Part shown: positions 9,121-17,389 of the stretch, in pieces
Position numbering within the stretch: the stretch's first letter is position 1
Layout: every line of letters begins with the position of its first letter
Source: Escherichia sp. MOD1-EC7003
GTDB lineage: Bacteria > Pseudomonadota > Gammaproteobacteria > Enterobacterales > Enterobacteriaceae
Assembly: GCF_002965065.1 (NCBI RefSeq)
Contig: NZ_PTRE01000057.1
Coordinates: 1-45,415 of the forward strand
DNA length: 45,415 nucleotides
Reading direction: 5' to 3'
Notes under the pieces: generated by a model
What the model was told of the DNA's origin: nothing
Seen by the model: the letters and a program-made list of their open reading frames with translations, nothing else
The model's database searches: none
Position numbers and translations under genes: made by a program

Positions 9121-9909
9121 TTAATCCTCTAACTTACAGGTATTATTACCAATCAGATAACGATAGACAGCCGCCCCCAGACAGGCCCCAATTAACGGCG
9201 CGACAATCGGCACAATAAAGTACGGAATATCTCTGCCGCCGGTCATCGCAATATCGCCCCAGCCCGCCATCCATGTAAACAGCTTCGGTCCAAAATCACG
9301 CGCCGGATTCATCGCAAAACCGGTCAGCGGCCCGGTTGAAGCGCCAATAACCGCCACCAAAATGCCGATCAGCAGCGGTGCCAGCGGCCCTTTTGGCACG
9401 CCGTTGCCATCGTCGGTCAGCGCCATAATCATGCCCATCAGCATGGAGGTAATCACCACTTCAACCAGCGCTGCATGCCAGATGCTCAGCGATGCCGCCG
9501 GGTAAGTGCTGAAAATACTCGCCAGTTGCAGGCTTTCTACGCTACCGCGAGCGATATGGTGTGCGGCTTCAAACTCGGTAAACATCGTGCTGTAAAGCAC
9601 ATAGGCCAGCACTGCGCCGCCAAAGGCACCCGCGACCTGTGCAATAATGTAGGGGAACACTTTTCGAGCTGGAAAACTGGCAAACAACCATAAAGCGACG
9701 GTTACGGCTGGGTTGAGATGCCCGCCGGATATTCCCGAAGTCAGATACACAGCAAGCGAGATCCCCAGACCCCAGATAATGCAAATTTCCCACAATCCGA
9801 GGCTTGCTCCCGCTACCTTTAACGCGCTCAGGCAGCCGATACCGAAAAACAAAAACAGCCCGGTGCCCAGAAACTCGGCGGTACATTGCGCTTTTAACGA
9901 ATCATTCAT
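9121..9909 (-). CDS. pduF: PduF, propanediol diffusion facilitator (aquaglyceroporin family)
   Basis: The 262-residue protein belongs to the MIP family. Both signature loops are present: GGHLNPAVTVALW (about residues 64-76) and GFAMNPARDFGPK (about 197-209). Six hydrophobic segments are recognisable, starting with FLGTGLFLFFGIGCL. The Asp after the second NPAR and the small residues around the loops suit a glycerol- or diol-conducting channel rather than a water-only one. It is divergent from pduA across a 523-bp control region and precedes pocR. It should speed entry of 1,2-propanediol across the inner membrane. Confidence 0.95.
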   Translation of the reverse strand: MNDSLKAQCTAEFLGTGLFLFFGIGCLSALKVAGASLGLWEICIIWGLGISLAVYLTSGISGGHLNPAVTVALWLFASFPARKVFPYIIAQVAGAFGGAVLAYVLYSTMFTEFEAAHHIARGSVESLQLASIFSTYPAASLSIWHAALVEVVITSMLMGMIMALTDDGNGVPKGPLAPLLIGILVAVIGASTGPLTGFAMNPARDFGPKLFTWMAGWGDIAMTGGRDIPYFIVPIVAPLIGACLGAAVYRYLIGNNTCKLED

Positions 9910-10049
9910 TATGACACCTTCTTAGCAGAGTTCGTGTCCTGACCAGCCAACATCCTGCTGGCAGTAGAGTACAACGGTCATCACTATATGAACTCCCTTC
10001 CGAAAATTGTTGGCAACCTGCTGGCGGTATTGCCGGAAAATTCGGGTAT

Positions 10050-10070
10050 CAATAACAAATTATTGTCATT
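10050..10070. promoter_or_regulatory. Repeated palindrome, second candidate PocR operator
   Basis: CAATAA-CAAA-TTATTG is a perfect 6-bp inverted repeat followed by TCATT. It differs at one base from the copy at the cbi promoter. It is 140 bp from the pduF start and about 360 bp from the pduA start, so it may serve pduF directly or act on pdu from a distance. Confidence 0.55.
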
Positions 10071-10316
10071 AAATAATCGACGATGGCACTTATCACGCGT
10101 AGCTTTTGCAATTACGAGGGCCTCACAACATGCAAAAATATTGCTAAAACCAACTCATCGTTTTCCAACAAACATCACATATCAGTTTTTTCGCATAGCA
10201 GAAAAATTTAAAAACGTCATGAACAATTTTGTAAATGTGGAATATACAAAACAAAATAATCACATTCACTCAAATTAAAAAATCTATATAAATCAGCAAA
10301 TTAAAAATCAACATAG

Positions 10317-10332
10317 CAATTTTATATTATTG
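10317..10332. promoter_or_regulatory. Weak third copy of the palindrome near the pdu promoter
   Basis: CAATTTTATATTATTG keeps CAAT at one end and ATTATTG at the other and agrees with the 10050 core at 12 of 16 positions. It lies about 60 bp upstream of the proposed pduA -10 box. In AT-rich DNA such a match could arise by chance, so it is only a candidate for the operator closest to pduA. Confidence 0.3.
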
Positions 10333-10372
10333 AATATCCACTATTTTTTCACCATCAAATCCAAGTCAGCCA

Positions 10373-10399
10373 TTCTTTTTCCTCGCATCTTCTTATAGT
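10373..10399 (+). promoter_or_regulatory. Candidate pdu operon promoter
   Basis: TATAGT at 10394-10399 is a good -10 hexamer. The region at -35 (TTCTTT, 10373-10378, 15-bp spacing) is poor, as is common for activator-dependent promoters. Transcription would start near 10405 and give a short leader of about 28 nt with GCGAGG before the pduA ATG. There is no riboswitch in this leader, unlike cbi. Confidence 0.4.
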
Positions 10400-10432
10400 C
10401 CCAACTATCGGAACACTCCATGCGAGGTCTTT

Positions 10433-10714
10433 ATGCAACAAGAAGCACTAGGAATGGTAGAAACCAAAGGCTTAACCGCAGCCATAGAGGCCGCTGATGC
10501 AATGGTTAAATCGGCCAATGTGATGTTAGTGGGCTATGAAAAGATTGGCTCCGGGCTGGTAACCGTCATTGTGCGCGGTGATGTTGGCGCGGTAAAAGCG
10601 GCCACCGATGCTGGGGCTACGGCCGCACGCAACGTGGGTGAAGTGAAAGCCGTACACGTCATCCCACGCCCTCACACCGATGTAGAAAAAATCTTACCGA
10701 AGGGAATTAGCTAA
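10433..10714 (+). CDS. pduA: PduA, hexameric microcompartment shell protein (diol pore)
   Basis: The 93-residue protein is a single BMC domain, [24 protein letters not shown] onward. The pore loop [11 protein letters not shown] (about residues 35-45) includes the KIGSG segment whose Ser lines the central pore in the known PduA structure. It tiles the flat faces of the Pdu shell and lets 1,2-propanediol in while holding back propionaldehyde. It is the first pdu gene, with GCGAGG upstream of the ATG, and its stop overlaps the pduB start by one base (TAATG). It is a close paralogue of PduJ at 16631. Confidence 0.97.
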   Translation: MQQEALGMVETKGLTAAIEAADAMVKSANVMLVGYEKIGSGLVTVIVRGDVGAVKAATDAGATAARNVGEVKAVHVIPRPHTDVEKILPKGIS

Positions 10715-11526
10715 TGAGCAGCAATGAGCTGGTTGAACAGATCATGGCGCAGGTGATTGCCCGTGTGGCAACGCCGGAACAGCAGGCCATCCCTACTGAA
10801 AACCACCCAATACGAGAGACGGCTATGGCAGAAAAAAGCTGCAGTTTAACGGAATTTGTCGGGACCGCCATTGGCGACACCCTTGGCCTGGTTATCGCTA
10901 ACGTCGATACCGCCCTGCTGGATGCGATGAAGCTTGAGAAGCGCTATCGCTCCATCGGCATTCTCGGCGCCCGCACCGGCGCAGGCCCACACATTATGGC
11001 GGCAGACGAAGCGGTGAAAGCCACCAACACCGAAGTGGTCAGCATTGAGCTGCCGCGCGATACCAAAGGCGGCGCGGGCCACGGTTCGCTGATTATTTTA
11101 GGTGGCAACGACGTTTCCGACGTCAAGCGCGGTATCGAAGTCGCACTGAAAGAACTGGACCGCACCTTTGGTGATGTTTATGCCAACGAAGCCGGACATA
11201 TCGAACTACAGTACACCGCTCGCGCCAGCTACGCGCTGGAAAAAGCGTTCGGCGCGCCGATTGGCCGCGCCTGCGGCGTTATCGTCGGCGCTCCGGCTTC
11301 CGTAGGCGTACTAATGGCCGATACCGCGCTGAAGTCAGCCAACGTTGAAGTCGTGGCGTACAGCTCTCCGGCGCACGGCACCAGCTTTAGTAACGAAGCT
11401 ATTCTGGTGATTTCCGGCGACTCCGGCGCGGTCCGCCAGGCGGTGACCTCTGCCCGCGAAATCGGCAAAACCGTCCTTGCGACCCTCGGTTCTGAACCGA
11501 AAAACGATCGCCCGTCCTACATCTGA
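10714..11526 (+). CDS. pduB: PduB / PduB', trimeric tandem-BMC shell protein
   Basis: The full form has 270 residues and two tandem BMC domains (about 45-150 and 155-265) of the trimer-forming type. The family makes two products; here an internal ATG at 10825 (Met38, MAEKSCSLTEF) with GAGAGAC upstream fits the short form PduB'. The extra N-terminal 37 residues contain a predicted amphipathic helix, ELVEQIMAQVIARVAT, like the encapsulation helices of the cargo enzymes. This agrees with the established role of this segment in linking shell to core. It overlaps pduA by 1 nt. Confidence 0.95.
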   Translation: MSSNELVEQIMAQVIARVATPEQQAIPTENHPIRETAMAEKSCSLTEFVGTAIGDTLGLVIANVDTALLDAMKLEKRYRSIGILGARTGAGPHIMAADEAVKATNTEVVSIELPRDTKGGAGHGSLIILGGNDVSDVKRGIEVALKELDRTFGDVYANEAGHIELQYTARASYALEKAFGAPIGRACGVIVGAPASVGVLMADTALKSANVEVVAYSSPAHGTSFSNEAILVISGDSGAVRQAVTSAREIGKTVLATLGSEPKNDRPSYI

Positions 11527-11544
11527 TACCCACGAGGCTGATTC

Positions 11545-13209
11545 ATGAGATCGAAAAGATTTGAAGCACTGGCGAAACGCCCTGTGAATCAGGACGGCTT
11601 CGTTAAGGAGTGGATCGAAGAAGGCTTTATCGCGATGGAAAGCCCGAACGACCCAAAACCGTCAATTAAAATCGTTAACGGCGCGGTGACCGAGCTGGAC
11701 GGAAAACCGGTTAGCGAATTCGACCTGATCGACCACTTTATTGCTCGCTACGGCATCAACCTGAATCGCGCCGAAGAAGTGATGGCGATGGATTCGGTTA
11801 AGCTGGCGAACATGCTGTGCGATCCTAACGTTAAACGCAGCGAAATCGTCCCGCTGACCACCGCGATGACGCCGGCAAAAATTGTCGAAGTGGTTTCGCA
11901 TATGAACGTCGTTGAGATGATGATGGCGATGCAGAAAATGCGCGCCCGCCGCACACCGTCTCAGCAGGCGCACGTCACCAACGTCAAAGATAATCCGGTG
12001 CAAATTGCCGCCGACGCCGCCGAAGGCGCATGGCGCGGGTTTGACGAACAAGAAACCACGGTTGCGGTAGCGCGCTACGCGCCGTTCAACGCCATCGCGC
12101 TATTGGTCGGCTCTCAGGTTGGTCGTCCGGGCGTACTGACGCAATGCTCGCTGGAAGAAGCCACCGAGCTGAAGCTCGGCATGCTGGGCCACACCTGCTA
12201 CGCCGAAACCATTTCCGTTTACGGCACCGAGCCAGTCTTCACCGATGGTGACGATACGCCGTGGTCGAAGGGCTTCCTGGCCTCTTCCTACGCCTCTCGC
12301 GGCCTGAAAATGCGCTTCACTTCCGGCTCCGGTTCCGAAGTGCAGATGGGCTACGCCGAAGGCAAATCGATGCTGTATCTGGAAGCGCGCTGCATCTATA
12401 TCACCAAAGCGGCTGGCGTGCAGGGACTGCAAAACGGCTCCGTAAGCTGTATCGGCGTACCGTCTGCCGTGCCGTCAGGCATTCGTGCCGTACTGGCAGA
12501 AAACCTGATCTGCTCGTCGCTGGATCTGGAATGCGCCTCCAGTAACGACCAGACCTTCACCCACTCCGATATGCGTCGTACCGCGCGCCTGCTGATGCAG
12601 TTCCTGCCGGGTACCGACTTTATCTCCTCTGGTTATTCCGCGGTGCCGAACTACGACAACATGTTCGCCGGTTCCAACGAGGATGCGGAAGACTTTGACG
12701 ACTACAACGTTATCCAGCGCGACCTGAAAGTGGACGGCGGTCTGCGCCCGGTTCGCGAAGAGGACGTTATCGCCATCCGTAACAAAGCCGCCCGTGCGCT
12801 GCAGGCTGTGTTTGCCGGAATGGGACTGCCGCCGATTACCGATGAAGAAGTTGAAGCCGCGACCTATGCCCACGGTTCGAAAGATATGCCGGAGCGTAAC
12901 ATCGTCGAAGACATCAAGTTCGCCCAGGAAATCATCAATAAAAACCGCAACGGTCTGGAAGTCGTTAAAGCGCTGGCGCAGGGCGGGTTTACCGACGTGG
13001 CCCAGGACATGCTGAATATCCAGAAAGCCAAGTTGACCGGGGACTATCTGCACACCTCCGCGATCATCGTCGGCGACGGACAGGTGCTCTCTGCGGTCAA
13101 TGACGTCAATGACTATGCCGGTCCGGCAACGGGTTATCGCCTGCAGGGAGAACGCTGGGAAGAGATTAAAAACATCCCTGGCGCTCTTGATCCCAACGAG
13201 ATTGATTAA
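11545..13209 (+). CDS. pduC: PduC, B12-dependent propanediol dehydratase large subunit
   Basis: The 554-residue protein is the alpha subunit that holds the TIM barrel, the substrate and the adenosylcobalamin contact of diol dehydratase, EC 4.2.1.28. It opens MRSKRFEALAKRPVNQDGFVKEW and has the family's length. Characteristic segments include SKGFLASSYASRGLKMRFTSGSGSE, CIYITKAAGVQGLQNGSVSCIG and SSNDQTFTHSDMRRTAR. The enzyme converts 1,2-propanediol to propionaldehyde inside the microcompartment. It is 18 bp after pduB, with a CGAGG ribosome site. It is intact. Confidence 0.97.
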   Translation: MRSKRFEALAKRPVNQDGFVKEWIEEGFIAMESPNDPKPSIKIVNGAVTELDGKPVSEFDLIDHFIARYGINLNRAEEVMAMDSVKLANMLCDPNVKRSEIVPLTTAMTPAKIVEVVSHMNVVEMMMAMQKMRARRTPSQQAHVTNVKDNPVQIAADAAEGAWRGFDEQETTVAVARYAPFNAIALLVGSQVGRPGVLTQCSLEEATELKLGMLGHTCYAETISVYGTEPVFTDGDDTPWSKGFLASSYASRGLKMRFTSGSGSEVQMGYAEGKSMLYLEARCIYITKAAGVQGLQNGSVSCIGVPSAVPSGIRAVLAENLICSSLDLECASSNDQTFTHSDMRRTARLLMQFLPGTDFISSGYSAVPNYDNMFAGSNEDAEDFDDYNVIQRDLKVDGGLRPVREEDVIAIRNKAARALQAVFAGMGLPPITDEEVEAATYAHGSKDMPERNIVEDIKFAQEIINKNRNGLEVVKALAQGGFTDVAQDMLNIQKAKLTGDYLHTSAIIVGDGQVLSAVNDVNDYAGPATGYRLQGERWEEIKNIPGALDPNEID

Positions 13210-13219
13210 GGGGTGAGAA

Positions 13220-13894
13220 ATGGAAATTAATGAAAAATTGCTGCGCCAGATAATTGAAGACGTGCTCCGCGATATGAAGGGCAGCGATAAACCCGTCTCG
13301 TTTAATGCGCCTGCGGCATCCACAGCACCACAGACCACTGCGCCTGCCGGCGACAGTTTCCTGACGGAAGTAGGCGAAGCACGCCAGGGCACGCAGCAGG
13401 ACGAAGTGGTTATCGCCGTTGGCCCGGCATTTGGCCTGTCTCAGACCGTCAATATCGTGGGCTTACCGCATAAGAGCATTCTGCGCGAAGTCATTGCCGG
13501 TATTGAAGAAGAAGGCATCAAGGCGCGCGTAATTCGCTGCTTTAAATCTTCCGACGTGGCGTTCGTCGCCGTTGAAGGTAACCGCCTGAGCGGCTCCGGC
13601 ATCTCCATCGGCATCCAGTCGAAAGGCACTACGGTTATTCACCAGCAGGGGCTACCGCCGCTCTCCAACCTGGAGCTGTTCCCGCAGGCACCGCTGCTGA
13701 CGCTGGAAACCTACCGTCAGATTGGTAAAAACGCCGCTCGTTATGCGAAACGCGAATCACCGCAGCCGGTCCCTACGCTGAATGACCAGATGGCACGCCC
13801 GAAGTACCAGGCAAAGTCGGCCATTTTGCACATTAAAGAGACCAAGTACGTCGTGACGGGCAAAAACCCGCAGGAACTGCGCGTGGCACTTTGA
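13220..13894 (+). CDS. pduD: PduD, propanediol dehydratase medium subunit
   Basis: The 224-residue beta subunit has an N-terminal extension ([13 protein letters not shown] at about 6-18, then an Ala/Pro/Thr-rich linker to residue 45) followed by the conserved domain from [19 protein letters not shown]. In this family the N-terminal helix is the signal that takes the PduCDE complex into the shell. It starts 10 bp after pduC with GGGGTGAG upstream, and ends 14 bp before pduE. Confidence 0.96.
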   Translation: MEINEKLLRQIIEDVLRDMKGSDKPVSFNAPAASTAPQTTAPAGDSFLTEVGEARQGTQQDEVVIAVGPAFGLSQTVNIVGLPHKSILREVIAGIEEEGIKARVIRCFKSSDVAFVAVEGNRLSGSGISIGIQSKGTTVIHQQGLPPLSNLELFPQAPLLTLETYRQIGKNAARYAKRESPQPVPTLNDQMARPKYQAKSAILHIKETKYVVTGKNPQELRVAL

Positions 13895-13908
13895 TAAAGG
13901 ATAACTCC

Positions 13909-14430
13909 ATGAATACCGACGCAATTGAATCGATGGTCCGGGACGTATTGAGCCGCATGAACAGCCTGCAAGGTGAGGCGCCAGCAGCAGCTCCTGCGGC
14001 AGGCGGCACGTCCCGCAGCGCAAAGGTCAGCGACTACCCGCTGGCGAACAAGCACCCGGAATGGGTGAAAACCGCCACCAATAAAACACTGGACGACTTT
14101 ACGCTGGAAAACGTACTGAGCAATAAAGTCACCGCTCAGGATATGCGTATTACCCCGGAAACCCTGCGCTTACAGGCGTCTATCGCCAAAGATGCGGGCC
14201 GCGACCGGCTGGCGATGAACTTCGAACGCGCCGCCGAACTGACCGCGGTACCGGATGACCGCATTCTTGAAATCTACAACGCCCTTCGTCCGTATCGTTC
14301 AACGAAAGAAGAGCTGCTTGCTATCGCCGACGATCTCGAAAACCGTTATCAGGCAAAGATTTGCGCAGCTTTCGTTCGTGAAGCGGCAGTGCTGTACGTT
14401 GAGCGTAAAAAACTCAAAGGCGACGATTAA
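13909..14430 (+). CDS. pduE: PduE, propanediol dehydratase small subunit
   Basis: The ATG at 13909 (MNTDAIESMVRDVLSRM) gives 173 residues, the known length; six more in-frame codons upstream overlap pduD and lack a ribosome site, whereas TAAAGGAT precedes this ATG. An N-terminal amphipathic helix and an Ala/Pro-rich linker (about residues 25-40) precede the conserved gamma-subunit body with DYPLANKHPEWVKTATNKTLDD. It completes the dehydratase with PduC and PduD. It ends 9 bp before pduG. Confidence 0.96.
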   Translation: MNTDAIESMVRDVLSRMNSLQGEAPAAAPAAGGTSRSAKVSDYPLANKHPEWVKTATNKTLDDFTLENVLSNKVTAQDMRITPETLRLQASIAKDAGRDRLAMNFERAAELTAVPDDRILEIYNALRPYRSTKEELLAIADDLENRYQAKICAAFVREAAVLYVERKKLKGDD

Positions 14431-14439
14431 GGATTTCGT

Positions 14440-16272
14440 ATGCGATATATAGCTGGCATTGATATTGGTAACTCATCAACGGAAGTCGCGCTGGCGCGGC
14501 AAGATGAGACTGGCGCCCTGACGATTACGCACAGCGCGCTGGCAGAAACGACCGGGATCAAAGGCACGTTGCGTAACGTGTTCGGCATTCAGGAAGCACT
14601 CGCCCTCGTCGCAAAGCGCGCGGGGATCAATGTCAGCGATATTTCGCTCATCCGCATTAACGAAGCCACGCCGGTGATTGGCGATGTGGCGATGGAGACC
14701 ATTACCGAAACCATCATCACCGAATCGACAATGATCGGCCATAACCCAAAAACGCCGGGGGGAGTAGGCCTTGGTGTAGGTATCACGATTACGCCGGAGG
14801 AGCTGTTAACCCGCCCGGCAGACTCGTCCTATATTCTGGTGGTATCGTCAGCCTTTGATTTTGCCGATATCGCCAATGTTATCAACGCCTCAATGCGCGC
14901 CGGATACCAGATTACCGGCGTCATTTTGCAGCGCGACGATGGCGTACTGGTCAGCAACCGGCTGGAACAATCGCTGCCGATCGTTGACGAAGTTCTGTAC
15001 ATCGACCGCATTCCGCTGGGGATGCTGGCGGCGATTGAAGTCGCCGTGCCGGGAAAGGTTATCGAAACCCTCTCTAACCCTTACGGCATCGCCACCGTAT
15101 TTAATCTTAACGCCGATGAGACGAAAAACATCGTCCCGATGGCGCGTGCGCTGATTGGCAACCGTTCTGCCGTGGTGGTCAAAACACCATCCGGCGACGT
15201 CAAAGCACGTGCGATCCCCGCCGGTAACCTGGAGCTACAGGCGCAGGGCCGAACCGTGCGCGTGGATGTTGCCGCCGGTGCCGAAGCCATCATGAAAGCG
15301 GTCGATAGTTGCAGCAAACTCGATAACGTCACCGGTGAGGCCGGGACCAATATCGGCGGCATGCTGGAACACGTGCGCCAGACCATGGCCGAACTGACCA
15401 ACAAACCCAGCAACGAGATTTTCATTCAGGATCTACTGGCCGTTGACACCTCGGTTCCGGTGAGCGTCACCGGCGGTCTGGCCGGGGAGTTCTCGCTGGA
15501 GCAGGCCGTCGGCATCGCCTCGATGGTGAAATCAGACCGTCTGCAAATGGCGATGATTGCCCGTGAAATCGAACAGAAGCTCAATATCGACGTGCAGATC
15601 GGCGGCGCGGAGGCTGAAGCCGCCATTCTGGGCGCGCTGACCACGCCAGGCACCACCCGACCGCTGGCGATCCTCGATCTCGGCGCGGGTTCTACGGATG
15701 CGTCCATCATCAACCCTAAAGGCGAAATTATCGCCACCCATCTCGCCGGGGCAGGCGATATGGTCACGATGATCATTGCCCGCGAACTGGGGCTGGAAGA
15801 TCGCTATCTGGCGGAAGAGATCAAGAAATACCCGCTGGCTAAGGTCGAAAGTCTGTTCCATTTACGCCACGAAGACGGCAGCGTCCAGTTCTTCTCAACG
15901 CCGCTGCCTCCTGCCGTATTCGCCCGCGTCTGCGTGGTGAAACCGGACGAACTGGTGCCGCTTCCCGGCGATTTAGCGCTGGAAAAAGTGCGCGCTATTC
16001 GCCGCAGCGCCAAAGAGCGCGTCTTTGTCACCAACGCCCTGCGCGCGCTGCGTCAGGTCAGCCCAACCGGCAATATTCGCGATATTCCGTTCGTGGTGCT
16101 GGTCGGCGGCTCGTCGCTGGATTTCGAAGTTCCGCAGCTGGTCACCGATGCGCTGGCGCACTACCGTCTGGTCGCCGGACGGGGGAATATTCGTGGCAGT
16201 GAAGGCCCAAGAAACGCGGTGGCCACCGGCCTGATTCTCTCCTGGCACAAGGAATTTGCTCATGGACAGTAA
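14440..16272 (+). CDS. pduG: PduG, diol dehydratase reactivase large subunit
   Basis: The 610-residue protein is the actin/Hsp70-like ATPase subunit of the reactivating factor. It begins MRYIAGIDIGNSSTEVALA, a phosphate-1 motif, and has a second nucleotide-binding stretch, LAILDLGAGSTDASII (about residues 408-423). With PduH it expels damaged cobalamin from the dehydratase so that fresh adenosylcobalamin can bind. GGATTTCG lies before the ATG. The stop overlaps the pduH start by 11 nt. Confidence 0.97.
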   Translation: MRYIAGIDIGNSSTEVALARQDETGALTITHSALAETTGIKGTLRNVFGIQEALALVAKRAGINVSDISLIRINEATPVIGDVAMETITETIITESTMIGHNPKTPGGVGLGVGITITPEELLTRPADSSYILVVSSAFDFADIANVINASMRAGYQITGVILQRDDGVLVSNRLEQSLPIVDEVLYIDRIPLGMLAAIEVAVPGKVIETLSNPYGIATVFNLNADETKNIVPMARALIGNRSAVVVKTPSGDVKARAIPAGNLELQAQGRTVRVDVAAGAEAIMKAVDSCSKLDNVTGEAGTNIGGMLEHVRQTMAELTNKPSNEIFIQDLLAVDTSVPVSVTGGLAGEFSLEQAVGIASMVKSDRLQMAMIAREIEQKLNIDVQIGGAEAEAAILGALTTPGTTRPLAILDLGAGSTDASIINPKGEIIATHLAGAGDMVTMIIARELGLEDRYLAEEIKKYPLAKVESLFHLRHEDGSVQFFSTPLPPAVFARVCVVKPDELVPLPGDLALEKVRAIRRSAKERVFVTNALRALRQVSPTGNIRDIPFVVLVGGSSLDFEVPQLVTDALAHYRLVAGRGNIRGSEGPRNAVATGLILSWHKEFAHGQ

Positions 16273-16612
16273 TCACAGCGCCCCGGCTATCGTCATTACC
16301 GCTATCGACGACTGCGCCAGCCTCTGGCACGAAGTGTTGCTGGGTATCGAAGAGGAAGGCATCCCTTTCCTGATCCAACATCACCCGGCTGGAGATGTCG
16401 TTGACAGCGCCTGGCAGGCGGCACGCAGTTCGCCGCTGCTGGTTGGCATTGCCTGCGACCGACGCACACTGGTCGTGCATTACAAGAATTTACCCGCATC
16501 TGCGCCGCTTTTTACGCTGATGCATCATCAGGACAGTCAGGCCCAACGTAACACCGGTAATAACGCGGCACGACTGGTCAAAGGGATCCCTTTTCGGGAT
16601 CTCCATGTTTAA
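16262..16612 (+). CDS. pduH: PduH, diol dehydratase reactivase small subunit
   Basis: The ATG at 16262 (MDSNHSAPAIVITAIDD) gives 116 residues, the family length; a TTG two codons upstream is a less likely start. The fold resembles the beta subunit of the dehydratase (LWHEVLLGIEEEGIPF is similar to PduD's [15 protein letters not shown]), which allows it to swap with PduD during reactivation. It lies 18 bp before pduJ. Confidence 0.94.
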   Translation: MDSNHSAPAIVITAIDDCASLWHEVLLGIEEEGIPFLIQHHPAGDVVDSAWQAARSSPLLVGIACDRRTLVVHYKNLPASAPLFTLMHHQDSQAQRNTGNNAARLVKGIPFRDLHV

Positions 16613-16630
16613 TCACAGGAGAACGGCAGT

Positions 16631-16906
16631 ATGAATAACGCACTGGGACTGGTTGAAACAAAAGGGCTGGTCGGCGCCATTGAAGCCGCCGATGCAATGG
16701 TTAAATCAGCCAACGTACAGTTGGTAGGCTACGAAAAAATTGGTTCTGGCCTGGTTACCGTCATGGTTCGCGGCGATGTCGGCGCGGTTAAAGCAGCCGT
16801 AGATGCCGGCAGCGCGGCGGCAAGCGTCGTGGGTGAAGTGAAATCCTGCCACGTTATCCCGCGTCCGCACAGTGATGTTGAGGCCATTTTACCGAAATCA
16901 GCCTAA
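16631..16906 (+). CDS. pduJ: PduJ, hexameric microcompartment shell protein
   Basis: The 91-residue single BMC-domain protein has the same layout as PduA ([23 protein letters not shown]; pore loop [16 protein letters not shown]). It is a major shell tile in Salmonella and largely interchangeable with PduA when expressed from the pduA site. An AGGAG ribosome site sits 9 nt before the ATG, stronger than most in this operon, which fits the high abundance needed. Confidence 0.97.
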   Translation: MNNALGLVETKGLVGAIEAADAMVKSANVQLVGYEKIGSGLVTVMVRGDVGAVKAAVDAGSAAASVVGEVKSCHVIPRPHSDVEAILPKSA

Positions 16907-16930
16907 TCGATGGCAAATAAGGAGCACCGC

Positions 16931-17389
16931 GTGAAGCAATCACTGGGATTACTTGAAGTTTGTGGTCTGGCACTGGCTATCAGCTGCGCCGATATCATGG
17001 CGAAATCCGCTTCTATCACGCTGCTCGCCCTCGAAAAGACCAATGGTTCAGGCTGGATGGTGATTAAAATTACCGGTGATGTGGCCTCCGTTCAGGCGGC
17101 TATCACCACCGGTGCACATTTCGCCGAACAGCGGAATGGCCTGGTGGCCCACAAGGTTATCGCCAGGCCCGGAGAAGGTATCCTGCTCGCAGAAATTCCC
17201 CCCTCCGTCATTGAACCTGAACCTGAAGAGTCAGAGATAGCGGATGTCGTTTCTGAAGCGCCATCAGAAGAGGCCCCGCAGGAATCAGAACTGGTCAGTT
17301 GCAACCTGTGTCTGGATCCAAAATGTCCTCGCCAGAAGGGCGAACCTCGTGCGCTTTGCATTCATCCTGGTAAGCGAGGTGAAGCGTAA
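16931..17389 (+). CDS. pduK: PduK, BMC shell protein with C-terminal Cys motif
   Basis: I place the start at GTG 16931 because AAGGAG lies 6 nt upstream and the product then opens MKQSLGLLEV, as in known PduK; the ATG at 16910 has no ribosome site. The result is 152 residues. Residues 1-90 form a BMC domain, followed by a Glu/Pro/Ser-rich acidic linker. The C-terminal tail has CNLCLDPKCPR and a further Cys, a likely metal or Fe-S site. It is a minor shell protein whose exact role is not settled. The stop overlaps the pduL start by one base. Confidence 0.9.
   Translation: MKQSLGLLEVCGLALAISCADIMAKSASITLLALEKTNGSGWMVIKITGDVASVQAAITTGAHFAEQRNGLVAHKVIARPGEGILLAEIPPSVIEPEPEESEIADVVSEAPSEEAPQESELVSCNLCLDPKCPRQKGEPRALCIHPGKRGEA

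Larger units (their letters stand above)
9910..10432. promoter_or_regulatory. Divergent pduF/pduA control region, AT-rich
   Basis: There is no gene in this 523-bp stretch. Its middle (about 10050-10380) is strikingly AT-rich compared with the GC-rich coding DNA on both sides. It holds the palindrome at 10050-10070, a weaker relative at 10317-10332, and a likely pduA promoter at about 10373-10399. On the minus strand TATAGT at 9988-9983 could be a pduF -10 element, but I find no good -35 partner. Such AT-rich DNA is a typical H-NS target; that is an inference from composition. Confidence 0.7.

Noticed and set aside
10220..10275. Possible CRP site upstream of pduA (AAATGTG at about 10235 and ATCACATT at about 10259)
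   Set aside because: The two half-sites are not at the spacing needed for one CRP site, and each lacks a partner. CRP control of pdu/cob is known in Salmonella, but I cannot place a site here.
12475..13392. A 305-codon antisense frame opposite pduC/pduD
   Set aside because: It lies fully opposite well-conserved genes, starts without a ribosome site, and is typical of GC-rich third-position shadowing.
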